A stretch of DNA of 64,000 bases from Paraburkholderia caledonica NBRC 102488 (GCF_000685095.1 NZ_BAYE01000017.1:58259-122258), one strand, 5' to 3'; shown: positions 1 to 8,776, counted from the stretch's first letter. Made by a program: numbers and translations. Notes: generated by a model from the letters alone, not told the origin.

Positions 1-177
1 GAGCACGATCAGATCGCCGCCGTTCGGCTCGTCCGGCGCGGTCAGACAGATACGCCACGGCGCGTGAGTAGGCGGCCAGTCGCCGAGACGCGCGCGGATG
101 CGCTCAGTCGCCTCGGTGAGTTCGTCGGCGGGCGGCCAGAACAGGTCGCGGTCTTTCAAAGCCAATGTTTGCGTCAT
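1..177 (-). CDS. thiE: Thiamine phosphate synthase ThiE, N-terminal part (cut by window edge)
   Basis: Only the first 59 codons are visible; the frame stays open to the window edge. The start codon overlaps the thiG stop as ATGA (174-177), so translation is probably coupled. ThiE joins HMP-pyrophosphate to thiazole phosphate to give thiamine phosphate in the cytoplasm. The identity comes mainly from position, directly after thiO-thiS-thiG. The visible residues (beginning MTQTLALKDRDLFWPPADE) do not look like the usual start of the TIM-barrel core, so this protein probably carries an N-terminal extension. The catalytic part lies outside the window, so the call is moderately sure. Confidence 0.7.
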   Translation of the reverse strand, partial: MTQTLALKDRDLFWPPADELTEATERIRARLGDWPPTHAPWRICLTAPDEPNGGDLIVL

Positions 178-995
178 GCAGCGCTCCCGTCCTGATGCCA
201 GAACGGCATGCCGACCACCGGCGTGCTCGCGTGCGCGCTCTCGCGCTCGGCCATCGGTCCCGCGAGAAACGCCTGACGTCCCGCTTCGACGCCCAGCGCG
301 AAAGCGCGCGCCATCGCGTCCGGATGCGTGGCCTGCGACACGGCCGTGTTCAGCAGCACCCCGTCGAAGCCCCATTCCATCACCTGCGCCGCATGCGACG
401 GCACGCCAAGTCCGGCGTCGACAATGAGCGGCACGTCCGGCAGCCGCTCGCGCAGCACGCGCAAGCCGTACGGATTGATGACACCCTTGCCGGTGCCGAT
501 CGGCGCGCCCCACGGCATCAGCGCTTCGCAACCGGCATCCAGCAGACGGCGGCCGATCACGAGGTCTTCGGTGCAATACGGCAGCACCTTGAAGCCGTCT
601 TTGACGAGCTTCGCGGCTGCTTCGATCAGACCGACCGGATCGGGTTGCAAGGTGTAATCGTCGCCGATCAGTTCGAGCTTGATCCACTCGGTTTCGAAAA
701 TTTCACGCGCCATGTGCGCGGTCGCCACGGCCTCGCCGACGGTCAGGCACCCTGCCGTATTGGGCAATAGCGGCACGCCATGGCGCTTGAGCAGATCGAA
801 GAAGCCGGCTTCCGCGCCGCCTTCGTTCATCTGCCGGCGCAGCGCGACCGTCACCATGCCGGGTCGGGCGGCGTCGATGGAATCCGACAGCGATTGCAGC
901 GACGGATAACGCGACGTGCCAAGCAGCACGCGGCTCGCGAAGGGTTGGCCGTACAGCGTGAGCGCGTCGGCGGCCTGTGGGGTAGTCATTTGCAT
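174..995 (-). CDS. thiG: Thiazole synthase ThiG
   Basis: 273 aa, a usual length for ThiG. It condenses DXP, the ThiS thiocarboxylate and an imine made by ThiO into the thiazole phosphate ring. Recognisable ThiG features are the early GTSRYPSLQ block, the VALRR stretch, LLPNTAGC, the WIKLELIGDD block, VLPYC.ED, and the phosphate-binding glycine-rich segment with IVDAGLG near residue 195. It follows thiS by 29 bp and overlaps thiE by 4 bp, consistent with one transcript. No odd residues noted. Confidence 0.95.
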   Translation of the reverse strand: MQMTTPQAADALTLYGQPFASRVLLGTSRYPSLQSLSDSIDAARPGMVTVALRRQMNEGGAEAGFFDLLKRHGVPLLPNTAGCLTVGEAVATAHMAREIFETEWIKLELIGDDYTLQPDPVGLIEAAAKLVKDGFKVLPYCTEDLVIGRRLLDAGCEALMPWGAPIGTGKGVINPYGLRVLRERLPDVPLIVDAGLGVPSHAAQVMEWGFDGVLLNTAVSQATHPDAMARAFALGVEAGRQAFLAGPMAERESAHASTPVVGMPFWHQDGSAA

Positions 996-1024
996 GTCCT
1001 GGTCTCCTGCAATGCGTGATGGCT

Positions 1025-1222
1025 TTAGCCGCCGGCCACGGGTTGCACGACATCGAGCTTGTCGCCCGGTTGCAGCGCGCGCGCCGCGTGCTGCGTGCGT
1101 GCGACGAAGTCGCCGTTTAGCGCGACGGCAAACGGAGGCCGCGCGCCGTAAGCAGCGAGCGCATCGGCGACAGTCGCGCCTTCGGGCAACGACAGCGGCT
1201 TCTGGTTGATGTGAATGTCCAT
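1025..1222 (-). CDS. thiS: Sulfur carrier protein ThiS
   Basis: 65 aa small ubiquitin-fold protein ending in the diagnostic Gly-Gly (…VVQPVAGG), whose C-terminal carboxylate is adenylated and then thiocarboxylated to supply sulfur to ThiG. It has the typical opening MDIHINQKPLSLPEGATV and the FAVALNGDFV segment. It lies between thiO and thiG on the same strand with short spacers (71 and 29 bp), the order expected of a thiazole biosynthesis operon. Confidence 0.95.
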   Translation of the reverse strand: MDIHINQKPLSLPEGATVADALAAYGARPPFAVALNGDFVARTQHAARALQPGDKLDVVQPVAGG

Positions 1223-1293
1223 GATGTTCGAATACGGTTCAGTCGTTGGCTAAAGCACAAGCGTGCTAACGGCACTGCGGCACGGTTCGGCGC

Positions 1294-2424
1294 TCATGCC
1301 GGCTCCCGCGCACAATCGTGCTGGAAAAGCTCGCTCCAGCGCGCGCCGCGCTGCCAGTCCGCGAACGCGTCGGCGTTGCCGATGCGCCCGTCCAGCAGCG
1401 CCGCCGCGAAGCGCACGGCTTCGTCGGCGACTTCGGGCACGATCATGTAGCCGTGCCGGTAAAGGCCGTTCACCCGTAGCGTCTGCGCGCCGTCCCACAG
1501 CAATGCCGGCCGATGATCGGGCAAGGTCGGGCGGCACTGCGAATTGAGCTCCAGAATGCGCGCCTCGCCAAAGCCCGGATGCACAGAAAACGCAGCGCTT
1601 AGAAGCTCCAGCGCGGAACGCACGCTGACGGGCGACATGTCCTCGCCTTCCACCTCGGTTGCGCCGATCACGTAGAGATTGTCCTGCTTCGGTGCGATGT
1701 AGAGCGGATAGCGCGGATGCAGCAGCCGCACCGGGCGCGTCAGGTCGATGCCTGGCGCATGCACGCGTGCAACCTCACCGCGAATGCCGCGCAGTGTCGG
1801 CAGCGCGGGTTTGGCGCCGAGGCCGCGGCAGTCGATCGTGACGCGCGCGGGCGGCAGCGCGCTGTCGCTAACAGGCGTATTCCAGTGAGTCTGAACGCCG
1901 CGTTGTGCAAGCCCCGCAGCAAGCGCGCGAAGCACCTGGCGGTTATCCAGCTGGCCCTCGCGCGGCAGGAGCCACCCCTGACTGAAGCGTCCCGCCAGCG
2001 CCGGCTCGGCTGCACCGAGCTGGGCGCCGGCCAGCGTGACGAAGCCGCCGTCCAGCAATTCGGCCGGCGCGTTCGAGCGCACGCGTCGTTCGAACAACGG
2101 GGCCTCGGTGCGATCCGCGTGATGCCAGACGACGAGCGTGCCATTGCGCTGAAAGAACACCGGTTCGGGCAGTTCGGCCAGCACTTTCGGCCAGGTATCG
2201 AGCGAGGTCGCGCCCAATCGCGTGATCAGAAGTTCGGCACTCGCGGCTTCGGCAAGCGGCGCCAGCATCGCCGCGGCGACCCACGCGGCGGCTTGCGAAC
2301 CGGCTGCGTCGCCGCGCTCATAAAGCGCAACGCGATGCCCTTGCCCGGCAAGCCGCCACGCGACGAGACGCCCGCACAGGCCGCCGCCGAGCACCGCGAA
2401 ATCGGGTTGTGCGGAGTGGATCAT
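1294..2424 (-). CDS. thiO: Glycine oxidase ThiO (FAD-dependent)
   Basis: 376 aa from the chosen start. ThiO oxidises glycine to the imine that ThiG uses for the thiazole ring. The N-terminus has the FAD-binding Rossmann signature (FAVLGGGLCGRLVAWRLA, then an acidic residue after RVALYE), and the C-terminal part carries the DAAO-type VNGLYRHGYMIVPEVA block. The frame is open further upstream to 2610, but that part is low-complexity basic sequence. The ATG at 2424 has a GGAG 8 nt upstream and puts the Rossmann fold at the N-terminus as in the family. Its start overlaps the stop of a 34-codon upstream frame (ATGA). Confidence 0.92.
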   Translation of the reverse strand: MIHSAQPDFAVLGGGLCGRLVAWRLAGQGHRVALYERGDAAGSQAAAWVAAAMLAPLAEAASAELLITRLGATSLDTWPKVLAELPEPVFFQRNGTLVVWHHADRTEAPLFERRVRSNAPAELLDGGFVTLAGAQLGAAEPALAGRFSQGWLLPREGQLDNRQVLRALAAGLAQRGVQTHWNTPVSDSALPPARVTIDCRGLGAKPALPTLRGIRGEVARVHAPGIDLTRPVRLLHPRYPLYIAPKQDNLYVIGATEVEGEDMSPVSVRSALELLSAAFSVHPGFGEARILELNSQCRPTLPDHRPALLWDGAQTLRVNGLYRHGYMIVPEVADEAVRFAAALLDGRIGNADAFADWQRGARWSELFQHDCAREPA

Positions 2425-2525
2425 CGTGCGCACTCCGATCCAACGCAACGCGCAATGGCAACGCAGTGCACGCCGCCGGCGACGTGACAAGGAGCAAGAA
2501 ACATAACTGAAGAATAGGCGGTCAT
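2421..2525 (-). CDS. Possible 34-aa upstream ORF coupled to thiO
   Basis: An ATG at 2525 is preceded by a strong GGAAAGGA ribosome binding site 4-5 nt away, and the frame runs 34 codons (MTAYSSVMFLAPCHVAGG…ECAR) to a TGA that overlaps the thiO ATG as ATGA. This is the geometry of translational coupling and the frame differs from that of thiO. It sits between the TPP riboswitch and thiO, so riboswitch control of this better ribosome site could be passed on to thiO. The peptide resembles nothing I know and may have no function of its own. Confidence 0.45.
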   Translation of the reverse strand: MTAYSSVMFLAPCHVAGGVHCVAIARCVGSECAR

Positions 2526-2644
2526 CGAGTCCTTTCCGTACGGCCAAAAAGAAGCGCGTACCCAGGACGAAACCGGCGGGCAAGGCCGGCCAGGCAATAG
2601 CGTGCTCCAATGAAGAACGCCGCCCGGCGGGGAATGGAAGACTG

Positions 2645-2760
2645 GTTGCTTCCGGAAACTTCCCGCGCCGGTATTACCCGGATCGGGTGCAAAGGGTCTC
2701 TCTCAGCCTCGCTGCCGCAGCGTGAAAATCACGCCGCTCAAGTGCGAAGCACCCCTGTTT
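2645..2760 (-). promoter_or_regulatory. TPP riboswitch (THI element)
   Basis: On the minus strand the conserved THI-box pieces occur in order: GGGGTGC (2750-2756), GCTGAGA (2701-2707), ACCCTTTGCACCCGATCC and GGGTAATACCGGCG (about 2666-2695), then GGGAAG. These match the pyrimidine- and pyrophosphate-sensing helices of the TPP aptamer. It lies about 220 nt upstream of thiO and should turn expression down when TPP is abundant. A short GC hairpin followed by a U-rich stretch at about 2612-2630 might be part of the switch, but this is weak. Confidence 0.93.
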
Positions 2761-2771
2761 CGTCGAAGGTC

Positions 2772-2801
2772 ATTAGACCATAAAAGGCGCGGCGCTCGCA
2801 A
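2772..2801 (-). promoter_or_regulatory. Candidate sigma-70 promoter of the thi operon
   Basis: Minus-strand TTGCGA (2796-2801), an 18-nt spacer and TCTAAT (2772-2777), ending about 12 nt before the riboswitch 5' side. The position is right for a transcript starting just ahead of the aptamer; the match to consensus is only moderate. Confidence 0.4.
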
Positions 2802-3147
2802 ACGAGCGGCGCGCGGCATCGCACGCGCCTCGATCCGGCACCGCCTTGGGCGTCACCCATATCGGCGGCGCGGCGCTCTGGCACAATGCCAGCAGAGATG
2901 GCGCGGCGAATGCGGCATGACGCGGGGCCTGGCGGCGCAAAGTCGCGGCGACGCAGGCGAAACACCCGCAGCGCGATCGCCGGAAAACTCGCGCCGATCA
3001 TTAATTTTCGCTTAAGGGCTTCGCGCCAGAATCGGCAATCGCACCGGTGGTGCTTGCCGGGTGTCGCCACCCGCACACGCACAAATATTCGCAATGGGCC
3101 GGCCTGCGTGGGTCGGCCCGAATGGAACAGCACTCCTCAGGACGCTC
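2802..3147. other. Intergenic region between the thi operon and the ABC transporter
   Basis: Divergent spacer of about 350 bp. It should contain the promoter of the plus-strand transporter, but I see no clear -35/-10 pair and no convincing gene. Short frames on both strands here lack ribosome sites and recognisable sequence. Confidence 0.5.
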
Positions 3148-4899
3148 ATGACAACGAATACATCCGCCAGCCCCGCGCTGCCGCCCGACGAGAAAGTCTC
3201 CGCCTGGAGCCTGATCAAGCCCTACTGGGTGTCGGAAGAACGTAAGACGGCGTGGGCGTTGCTTCTCGCGATCATCGTGATGAATCTGCTGGTCGTGTGG
3301 ATCAACGTCCGGCTCAACCGCTGGAGCGCCGACTTCTACAACGCGCTGCAAACCAAGAATGTGCGCGACTTCCCGCATCTGCTGATGGTGTTTTCGGGTC
3401 TCGCGTTCGGCTACATCATTCTCGCGGTCTACGGGCGTTATATGCGGCAGATGCTTGGGTTCCGCTGGCGTCAGTGGCTCACCACGCGCTATCTGAACGA
3501 GTGGCTACACGACAGCGCGTTCTACCGGATCGAGCGCGACCGCCTCGCCGACAACCCCGACCAGCGGATCAGCGACGACCTTCAGTCGTTCGCCACCACC
3601 ACGCTGTCGCTCACGCTCGATCTGCTGTCCACGGTCGTCACGCTGGTGTCGTTCATCACGATCCTGTGGTCGCTCGCCGGTGCGCTGACCATCACGCTCG
3701 GCGGCGTACCGCTGCAGATCCCCGGCTATATGGTGTGGGCGGCCGCGCTTTATGCGGTGGTCGGATCGCTCGTGATCCAGAAGGTCGGCCACCCGCTCGT
3801 GCCGATTAACTATCAGGCACAGAAAGTCGAGGCGGATTTCCGTTTCGGCCTGATCCGTCTGCGCGAAAACGCGGAGCAGATCGCGTTCTACAACGGCATG
3901 GACACGGAGAAGAAAAACGCGCATTCGCTGTTCGGCCGGATTCGCGACAACTGGTGGCAGGTCATGAAGTACACGAAGCGATTGACCTTCGTGCTCAGCT
4001 TCTATGGCCAGATCGCAATTATTTTTCCGCTCGTCGTGGCCGCGCCGCGTTATTTCGCGGGCGCCTTCACGTTCGGCGTACTGATGCAGATTTCGAGCGC
4101 GTTCGGCACCGTCAGCGATTCGTTCTCGTGGTTCATCAACAGTTACTCGACGCTCGTCGAGTGGCGCGCAACCGTGAACCGGTTGCGCGAATTCAAGCGG
4201 GTCGTGCATGCGCCGCGTCTGAAGGAATCGGTGTCGCCGGCCACCGCACACGGCGGCATCAATCTCCATTTCGTCGACGCCGACGCGCTCACCACCGACG
4301 GCCTCAAGCTCGCGCTGCCCAACGGCACTCCGCTGTCGCGCATCCGCGATATCGCGATCGAACCCGGCTCACGGTGGCTCGTGCGCGGGCCATCCGGCTC
4401 GGGCAAGAGCACGCTGATGCGCGCGCTCGCCGGCCTCTGGCCATTTGGCGACGGCTCGATAGACGCGCCGGTCAACGCTCGCATGATGTTCATCCCGCAG
4501 GTCAGCTACATGCCGATCGGCACACTGAAGGCTGCGCTCACCTATCCGTCGGCAGCCGACACTTATACCGACGAAGAATGCCGCGAGGCGCTCGTCACCT
4601 GCCATCTGTCGCAGTACGCGGACCGTTTGCAGGAATCGGGGCACTGGACGCGCATGTTGTCGCCGGGCGAGCAACAGCGCCTTGCCGCGGCACGCGTGCT
4701 GCTGCACAAGCCAGACTACCTGTTCCTCGACGAAGCGACGAGCGCGCTCGACGCCGAAAACGAAGCGAGGCTCTATCGCCTCTTCACCGAGCGCCTGCCG
4801 AAGGCGGCGATTGTCAGCGTCGCGCACCGCGAATCGCTTGCTGCGTTCCATGACGAGACGCTCGAAGTCGAGCGTTCCAGCGAAGCGGTCGCCGCATGA
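3148..4899 (+). CDS. SbmA/YddA-type ABC transporter, fused permease and ATPase
   Basis: 583 aa with an N-terminal membrane domain (hydrophobic helices from about residue 33, including LLLAIIVMNLLVVWINV) of the ABC_membrane_2/SbmA-BacA class and a C-terminal nucleotide-binding domain. Walker A is GPSGSGKST (414-422), the signature is LSPGEQQ (504-510), and Walker B with catalytic Glu is YLFLDE (524-529). The fused half-transporter layout is that of YddA and peroxisomal ABCD proteins, with a probable inner-membrane exporter or uptake role for peptide- or acyl-like substrates; the substrate is unknown. The ATG at 3148 has CAGGA upstream. The stop overlaps the next start (ATGA). Confidence 0.88.
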   Translation: MTTNTSASPALPPDEKVSAWSLIKPYWVSEERKTAWALLLAIIVMNLLVVWINVRLNRWSADFYNALQTKNVRDFPHLLMVFSGLAFGYIILAVYGRYMRQMLGFRWRQWLTTRYLNEWLHDSAFYRIERDRLADNPDQRISDDLQSFATTTLSLTLDLLSTVVTLVSFITILWSLAGALTITLGGVPLQIPGYMVWAAALYAVVGSLVIQKVGHPLVPINYQAQKVEADFRFGLIRLRENAEQIAFYNGMDTEKKNAHSLFGRIRDNWWQVMKYTKRLTFVLSFYGQIAIIFPLVVAAPRYFAGAFTFGVLMQISSAFGTVSDSFSWFINSYSTLVEWRATVNRLREFKRVVHAPRLKESVSPATAHGGINLHFVDADALTTDGLKLALPNGTPLSRIRDIAIEPGSRWLVRGPSGSGKSTLMRALAGLWPFGDGSIDAPVNARMMFIPQVSYMPIGTLKAALTYPSAADTYTDEECREALVTCHLSQYADRLQESGHWTRMLSPGEQQRLAAARVLLHKPDYLFLDEATSALDAENEARLYRLFTERLPKAAIVSVAHRESLAAFHDETLEVERSSEAVAA

Positions 4900-5756
4900 A
4901 TTCCGGCAGCGGTGCGACGAGCGGCAGCAACGCGGTTTTCGAGCGCGTCGTATTGATCACCGGCGCGGGGTCGGGCATCGGGGCCGCGCTGGCCCGGCGG
5001 CTCGCCGCCCTGCGGATAATCGCGCCGGAGATGAGTGCGGCGTCGACGGCCCCGCCAGCGATCGACACTCCACGCATTGCGCTGATGTTGCATGCACGCG
5101 GCGCCGATCACGAATCGCGTCAGCGTCTCGCGCAAGTTGCCGCCGAGTGCAGCGCGAATGGCGCGGCCTGCGCCACCGTCTTCGGCGACCTCGCCGAGCG
5201 AGGCGCAGTCGAACATGTGGTTCATCAAACGCTCGCCACCTTTGGCGCGCTCGATCAACTGGTCGCCAACGCAGGCCACGCGCAGCGCCAAACGTTGCAG
5301 GCACTCGACCCCGACACGCTGGGCGCGGCCTTCGCAGCGATGCCCGCCGCGTTTGCAGCGCTTCTGAAACGCGCCACGCCGGCACTCGAAACGTCGAAGC
5401 GCGGACGCGTGGTCGCGCTCAGTTCATTTGTCGCGCACCGTTATCGCGCCGACGCGCCATTCGCCGCCACAGCGGCGGCCAAGGCCGCGCTGGAATCGCT
5501 CGCGAAAACGGCGGCCGCCGAACTCGCGCCGCATGGCGTGACCGTGAATTGCGTGGCCCCAGGCTATACGCGCAAGGATCGCGGGCCGAGCCCCGATAAC
5601 GCCGCGGTGTGGACGCACGCGGCCGAGGCGACGCCGCTTGGCCACATCGCCGAGCCCGCCGACGTCGCGGCGCTGATTGCCTTTCTGCTTTCCGACGGAG
5701 CGCGTCACATCACCGGCCAGGTGATTCACGTCGACGGCGGTTTGACCCTGGGTTGA
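4896..5756 (+). CDS. SDR family protein lacking the catalytic tyrosine
   Basis: 286 aa, overlapping the ABC transporter stop by 4 bp. The short-chain dehydrogenase fold is clear: the TGxxxGIG cofactor site (ITGAGSGIGAALARRLA, residues about 20-36), the LVANAGHA NAG motif, and a C-terminal GQVIHVDGG block. The active-site YxxxK reads TxxxK instead (Thr192, Lys196; the Thr codon is ACA at 5469-5471). A Tyr at 183 is nearby but nine residues out of register. It may bind NAD(P) without normal SDR catalysis, or use another residue. A region of about 25 residues around 45-70 looks like an insertion relative to compact SDRs. Confidence 0.85.
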   Translation: MNSGSGATSGSNAVFERVVLITGAGSGIGAALARRLAALRIIAPEMSAASTAPPAIDTPRIALMLHARGADHESRQRLAQVAAECSANGAACATVFGDLAERGAVEHVVHQTLATFGALDQLVANAGHAQRQTLQALDPDTLGAAFAAMPAAFAALLKRATPALETSKRGRVVALSSFVAHRYRADAPFAATAAAKAALESLAKTAAAELAPHGVTVNCVAPGYTRKDRGPSPDNAAVWTHAAEATPLGHIAEPADVAALIAFLLSDGARHITGQVIHVDGGLTLG

Positions 5757-5965
5757 ACTACCGAGTTGAGCCACCGACGCGAGCGACGCGATCATCGCGC
5801 GGGCCGCACAAACGGCAAGATCCGGAAACACGAGAGAACAGTTCGAAAGCATTTGCGAAGCGGGCGAGCTTTTCCGCCCTTTGAAAAGAGCCGACAACAG
5901 CGACGATAGTCGTGCGAGCCGTCCCCGCGGCCCGCAGTCATTCACTGCTAACGGACTCTTCGCTC

Positions 5966-6427
5966 ATGTCACTCGACCGCCGCTCTCCTCATTTCACTCA
6001 CCGCCTCGCGCTTGCTCTCGGCACGGCCATGCTGCTCGCGAGCGCCGCACAAGCAGCACAAACCACTTCGCCCAACGAGCCGGCTGACGTGTGCCCTGCG
6101 CTCAAGCACATCGTCGAGGCGTCCGACTTCAAGCAGTTGCATACGCAACCGGCCGCACAATTGCCGGGCGTCGCAAGTACGGAAGATTGCCGCTCCAACG
6201 CGCACGCGTACGACTGCCACTGGCGCGCGCATTGGCAGGCCGACGGAGTGGTCAACGATCCGCTCGAAGAAATCGGCGCGGACATCGCCGCCTGCTTTCC
6301 GAACGTCGTGCACGACGTCAATACGCCGACACGCCAGCACTTCGTCGTCACGACCGCGGAGCGACGCGTCAACGTGACAGCGAGCGTGCAAGGGCAGAAC
6401 GAATTGCGTCTGCGCGTCACGCGCTAG
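5966..6427 (+). CDS. Secreted protein of unknown function
   Basis: 153 aa from the ATG at 5966; an upstream GTG at 5912 is in frame but would bury the signal peptide. Residues about 10-32 form a Sec signal (…RLALALGTAMLLASAAQAAQ) with a probable AQA cleavage site. The mature part has three cysteines in spaced positions (DVCPA, EDCRSN, YDCHW) and a fourth in AACFP, suggesting two disulfides in the periplasm. I do not recognise the family. The gene starts a short plus-strand run with the following lipoprotein. Confidence 0.7.
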   Translation: MSLDRRSPHFTHRLALALGTAMLLASAAQAAQTTSPNEPADVCPALKHIVEASDFKQLHTQPAAQLPGVASTEDCRSNAHAYDCHWRAHWQADGVVNDPLEEIGADIAACFPNVVHDVNTPTRQHFVVTTAERRVNVTASVQGQNELRLRVTR

Positions 6428-6512
6428 GCGTCGGGACGATGCGCGTCTTCCTGCGTCTCGCGCAGACGGTCGATCTGTGTTGCCTGTCCTCATCGCCACC
6501 TGGCTCTGCTTC

Positions 6513-7160
6513 ATGACCATCCTGCCTGGCACACGCGCTAACGCTAACGCCTTCACGCGAGCCCCTCGTGCGGCCTGGATCAGGTTGCGGCGGCCGAGCG
6601 CAAGGCTCGTCGCCTGTACCACGCTGACGGTGGGACTGAACGGCTGCGCATGGACGCTGATCCAGGCAGCCGACGCCACCGGCTCCGTGATTCAGGCCGG
6701 CTATGCGATTGCCGCCAACTATTCGTCACCGACCTTCGTGAACGGCCGTCCCGCCGATGTGCGACATGTCTGCATTGAAGTGAATCAGACGGTGTCGGTG
6801 GGCGACTTCGTGCCGGCGCTGCAACTCGCGCTGGACCGGCGCGGCATTCGTTCGGATGTCTACAATCCCGGTACTTCGCCCGCCGGCTGCGAGGCGCGCC
6901 TCGTCTACAACGCCGCGATCGACTATGGCCGCCGTTCGTTCAGCGACGAGTCGATCCAGTACCTGTCGATCATCGACCTGACGCTCGTGCAGAGCGGCCG
7001 CGTCCTTGTCACCGCGCGCTATCAGACGGGCGGCCTGAACACCGACCGTTTCTCTTCGGCGTCGACCAAGCTTAATGGCCTCATCGACAAGATGGTCGTC
7101 GATCAGACCGACTTTAGCCGCCAGACGCTGCAAACAATTCAGACCTCGCAGGTCAATTGA
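6513..7160 (+). CDS. Putative lipoprotein of unknown function
   Basis: 215 aa from the ATG at 6513. After a long basic N-region comes a hydrophobic stretch and a lipobox-like LNGC (in TTLTVGLNGCAW), so the mature protein probably begins at that Cys and is anchored to the envelope. The rest contains a C-terminal half rich in beta-like segments (YLSIIDLTLVQSGRVLVTARYQ) and two cysteines (HVCIE, AGCEA). No known family is apparent. A GTG at 6477 would lengthen the N-terminus by 12 residues and is less likely. Confidence 0.65.
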   Translation: MTILPGTRANANAFTRAPRAAWIRLRRPSARLVACTTLTVGLNGCAWTLIQAADATGSVIQAGYAIAANYSSPTFVNGRPADVRHVCIEVNQTVSVGDFVPALQLALDRRGIRSDVYNPGTSPAGCEARLVYNAAIDYGRRSFSDESIQYLSIIDLTLVQSGRVLVTARYQTGGLNTDRFSSASTKLNGLIDKMVVDQTDFSRQTLQTIQTSQVN

Positions 7161-7261
7161 AGCGCGCTCATTGCTCGCTCAATGTTTGGGTCTTACTCAG
7201 GAAAGGTTTGGAAAGCATCAACCGCTTTGCTGCGCTCGCGCCGATCACTAAGATGATCTGA

Positions 7262-8005
7262 ATGAACCAAACCATTCTGGTCGTCGACGACGACCCCGTC
7301 GTACGTGAGCTCGTCAGCCAGTATCTGGAAGGGCGCGGCTTCAAGGTCGCTACGCTCGAGCATGGCATGGCACTGCAGCGCAAGCTTCAGGACGAGCGCC
7401 CGGCGCTGATCGTGCTCGACATCATGATGCCCGAGCTCGACGGCATCAGCGCGCTGCGCGCGTTGCGCGTCGCGGGCGACGATATTCCCGTGATCCTTCT
7501 CACCGCTCGCGCGGATCCGATCGACCGCGTGATCGGTCTCGAACTCGGCGCGGACGATTACCTCGGCAAGCCGTTCGAACCGAGTGAACTGGTGGCGCGC
7601 ATTCGCACGGTGCTGCGGCGTCGCGGCTCGGTTGCTCCGAGCGCACCGGAACAGCGCGCGCCGTATCGCTTCGGCCGCTTCGAAGTCAACTTCCCGGCGC
7701 GCGAACTGCGCCTCGACGGCGAGCGCATCACGCTGCGTTCGAGCGAATTCGCGATGCTGAAAGTGTTCGTCACGCACGCGATGACAGTCCTCACGCGCGC
7801 GCAGTTGCTCGAAAAACTGCACGGCAATAGCGAGGCGCATCGCAATCGCAGTCTAGATGTGTCGATCTGGCGTTTGCGCCGTCTGATCGAAGTCGATCCG
7901 TCAGAGCCGCGCTATGTGCAAACGGTGTGGGGGCGCGGCTACGTGTTCGTCCCGGACGGTGAGATCGGCGCGGCTGAGCGTGGCTCAACTGCGCTTTCAC
8001 AGTAA
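7262..8005 (+). CDS. OmpR-family response regulator (no adjacent kinase)
   Basis: 247 aa. The receiver domain (about 1-120) has the acidic pocket D9/D10, phospho-acceptor D53 in LDIMMP, T81 and K103 (GKPF). The C-terminal winged helix (about 135-235) has the OmpR-type RSLDVSIWRLRRLIE recognition region and YVQTVWGRGYVFVP wing. No histidine kinase gene is next to it. It is a close paralogue of the regulator at 10477-11217 (most receiver residues identical), so both may take phosphate from the kinase at 11214-12539 or from a distant kinase. It is monocistronic as far as I can see, 101 bp after the lipoprotein gene. Confidence 0.9.
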   Translation: MNQTILVVDDDPVVRELVSQYLEGRGFKVATLEHGMALQRKLQDERPALIVLDIMMPELDGISALRALRVAGDDIPVILLTARADPIDRVIGLELGADDYLGKPFEPSELVARIRTVLRRRGSVAPSAPEQRAPYRFGRFEVNFPARELRLDGERITLRSSEFAMLKVFVTHAMTVLTRAQLLEKLHGNSEAHRNRSLDVSIWRLRRLIEVDPSEPRYVQTVWGRGYVFVPDGEIGAAERGSTALSQ

Positions 8006-8107
8006 GCGTGGCAAGCGCATCAGCGACACGAGATCAGACTCAAGCACGGCGCGGACATAACAGAGAGGCGGCGCAAACACAGCGCGCCGCATTGCGTCGC
8101 GCCCGCT

Positions 8108-8776
8108 TCAAAAAGTCAGCACGCTAAGAAAGATTCGCTGCAGCCAACCCATGGTCGTCGCATCGGAGAGCATCCCCACGCCCGCCTGTTCGATGCGTGC
8201 ATTTGCGACCTTGCTCGAAGCCACGTAGTTACCTGCTTCGATATCCTTAGGATTGATGACGCCCGACAGACGCAGGCGGTCACGGTTGCCGCTCATCGAA
8301 ATGATTTTTTCACCGGACACGACCAGGTTGCCCGTGGGCATCGTGCCGATCACCGTGACGGCGAGCGTGCCGGTCATGCCGCTCGCGTCGGTCAGGCTGC
8401 CCTGCCCTTTGAACTCGGTGCTTGCTGAGCCAACGTTGAAGAGCCTTGCGAGCCGCGCGGCGGCTCCGGTCGAATGATCGGCGGCATCCGCAGTGATGCT
8501 GCTTGCCCGGCTTGCCCCTGCCGTCGAACTATTGTTGCCGCTATATGACTCCGACAGTCGAATCGTGAGCACGTCGCCAATGTGCTGCGCGCGCGGCGTC
8601 TCGTACAGCACCATCAGCGTGCCAGCCTGGTAGATGGCGCCCTGCGTGTTGACGTTAAGCGGCGCGGACACGAGCGGCGGAGCCATCGGCGTTTCGACGA
8701 TCGACTTTTGTCCGCCGGCGCAAGCCGATAGACCCACCACCGCGCACATCGCCGCGGAAAAACGAAGCTTAGGCAT
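8108..8776 (-). CDS. FlgH-like flagellar L-ring lipoprotein, outside any flagellar operon
   Basis: 222 aa from the ATG at 8776, which has AAGGAG 7 nt upstream. A lipoprotein signal ends in LSAC. The body follows the FlgH pattern: IGDVLTIRLSESYSGNNS, FKGQGSLTDASGMTGTLAVTVIG, the GNLVVSGEK block, LRLSGVINPKDIEAGNYV, and the C-terminal GWLQRIFLSVLTF. FlgH forms the outer-membrane ring around the flagellar rod. No flgG, flgI or other flagellar gene is nearby, so this is a stand-alone copy, perhaps a second FlgH or a ring-like protein in another envelope machine. It is last of a four-gene minus-strand set. Confidence 0.82.
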   Translation of the reverse strand: MPKLRFSAAMCAVVGLSACAGGQKSIVETPMAPPLVSAPLNVNTQGAIYQAGTLMVLYETPRAQHIGDVLTIRLSESYSGNNSSTAGASRASSITADAADHSTGAAARLARLFNVGSASTEFKGQGSLTDASGMTGTLAVTVIGTMPTGNLVVSGEKIISMSGNRDRLRLSGVINPKDIEAGNYVASSKVANARIEQAGVGMLSDATTMGWLQRIFLSVLTF

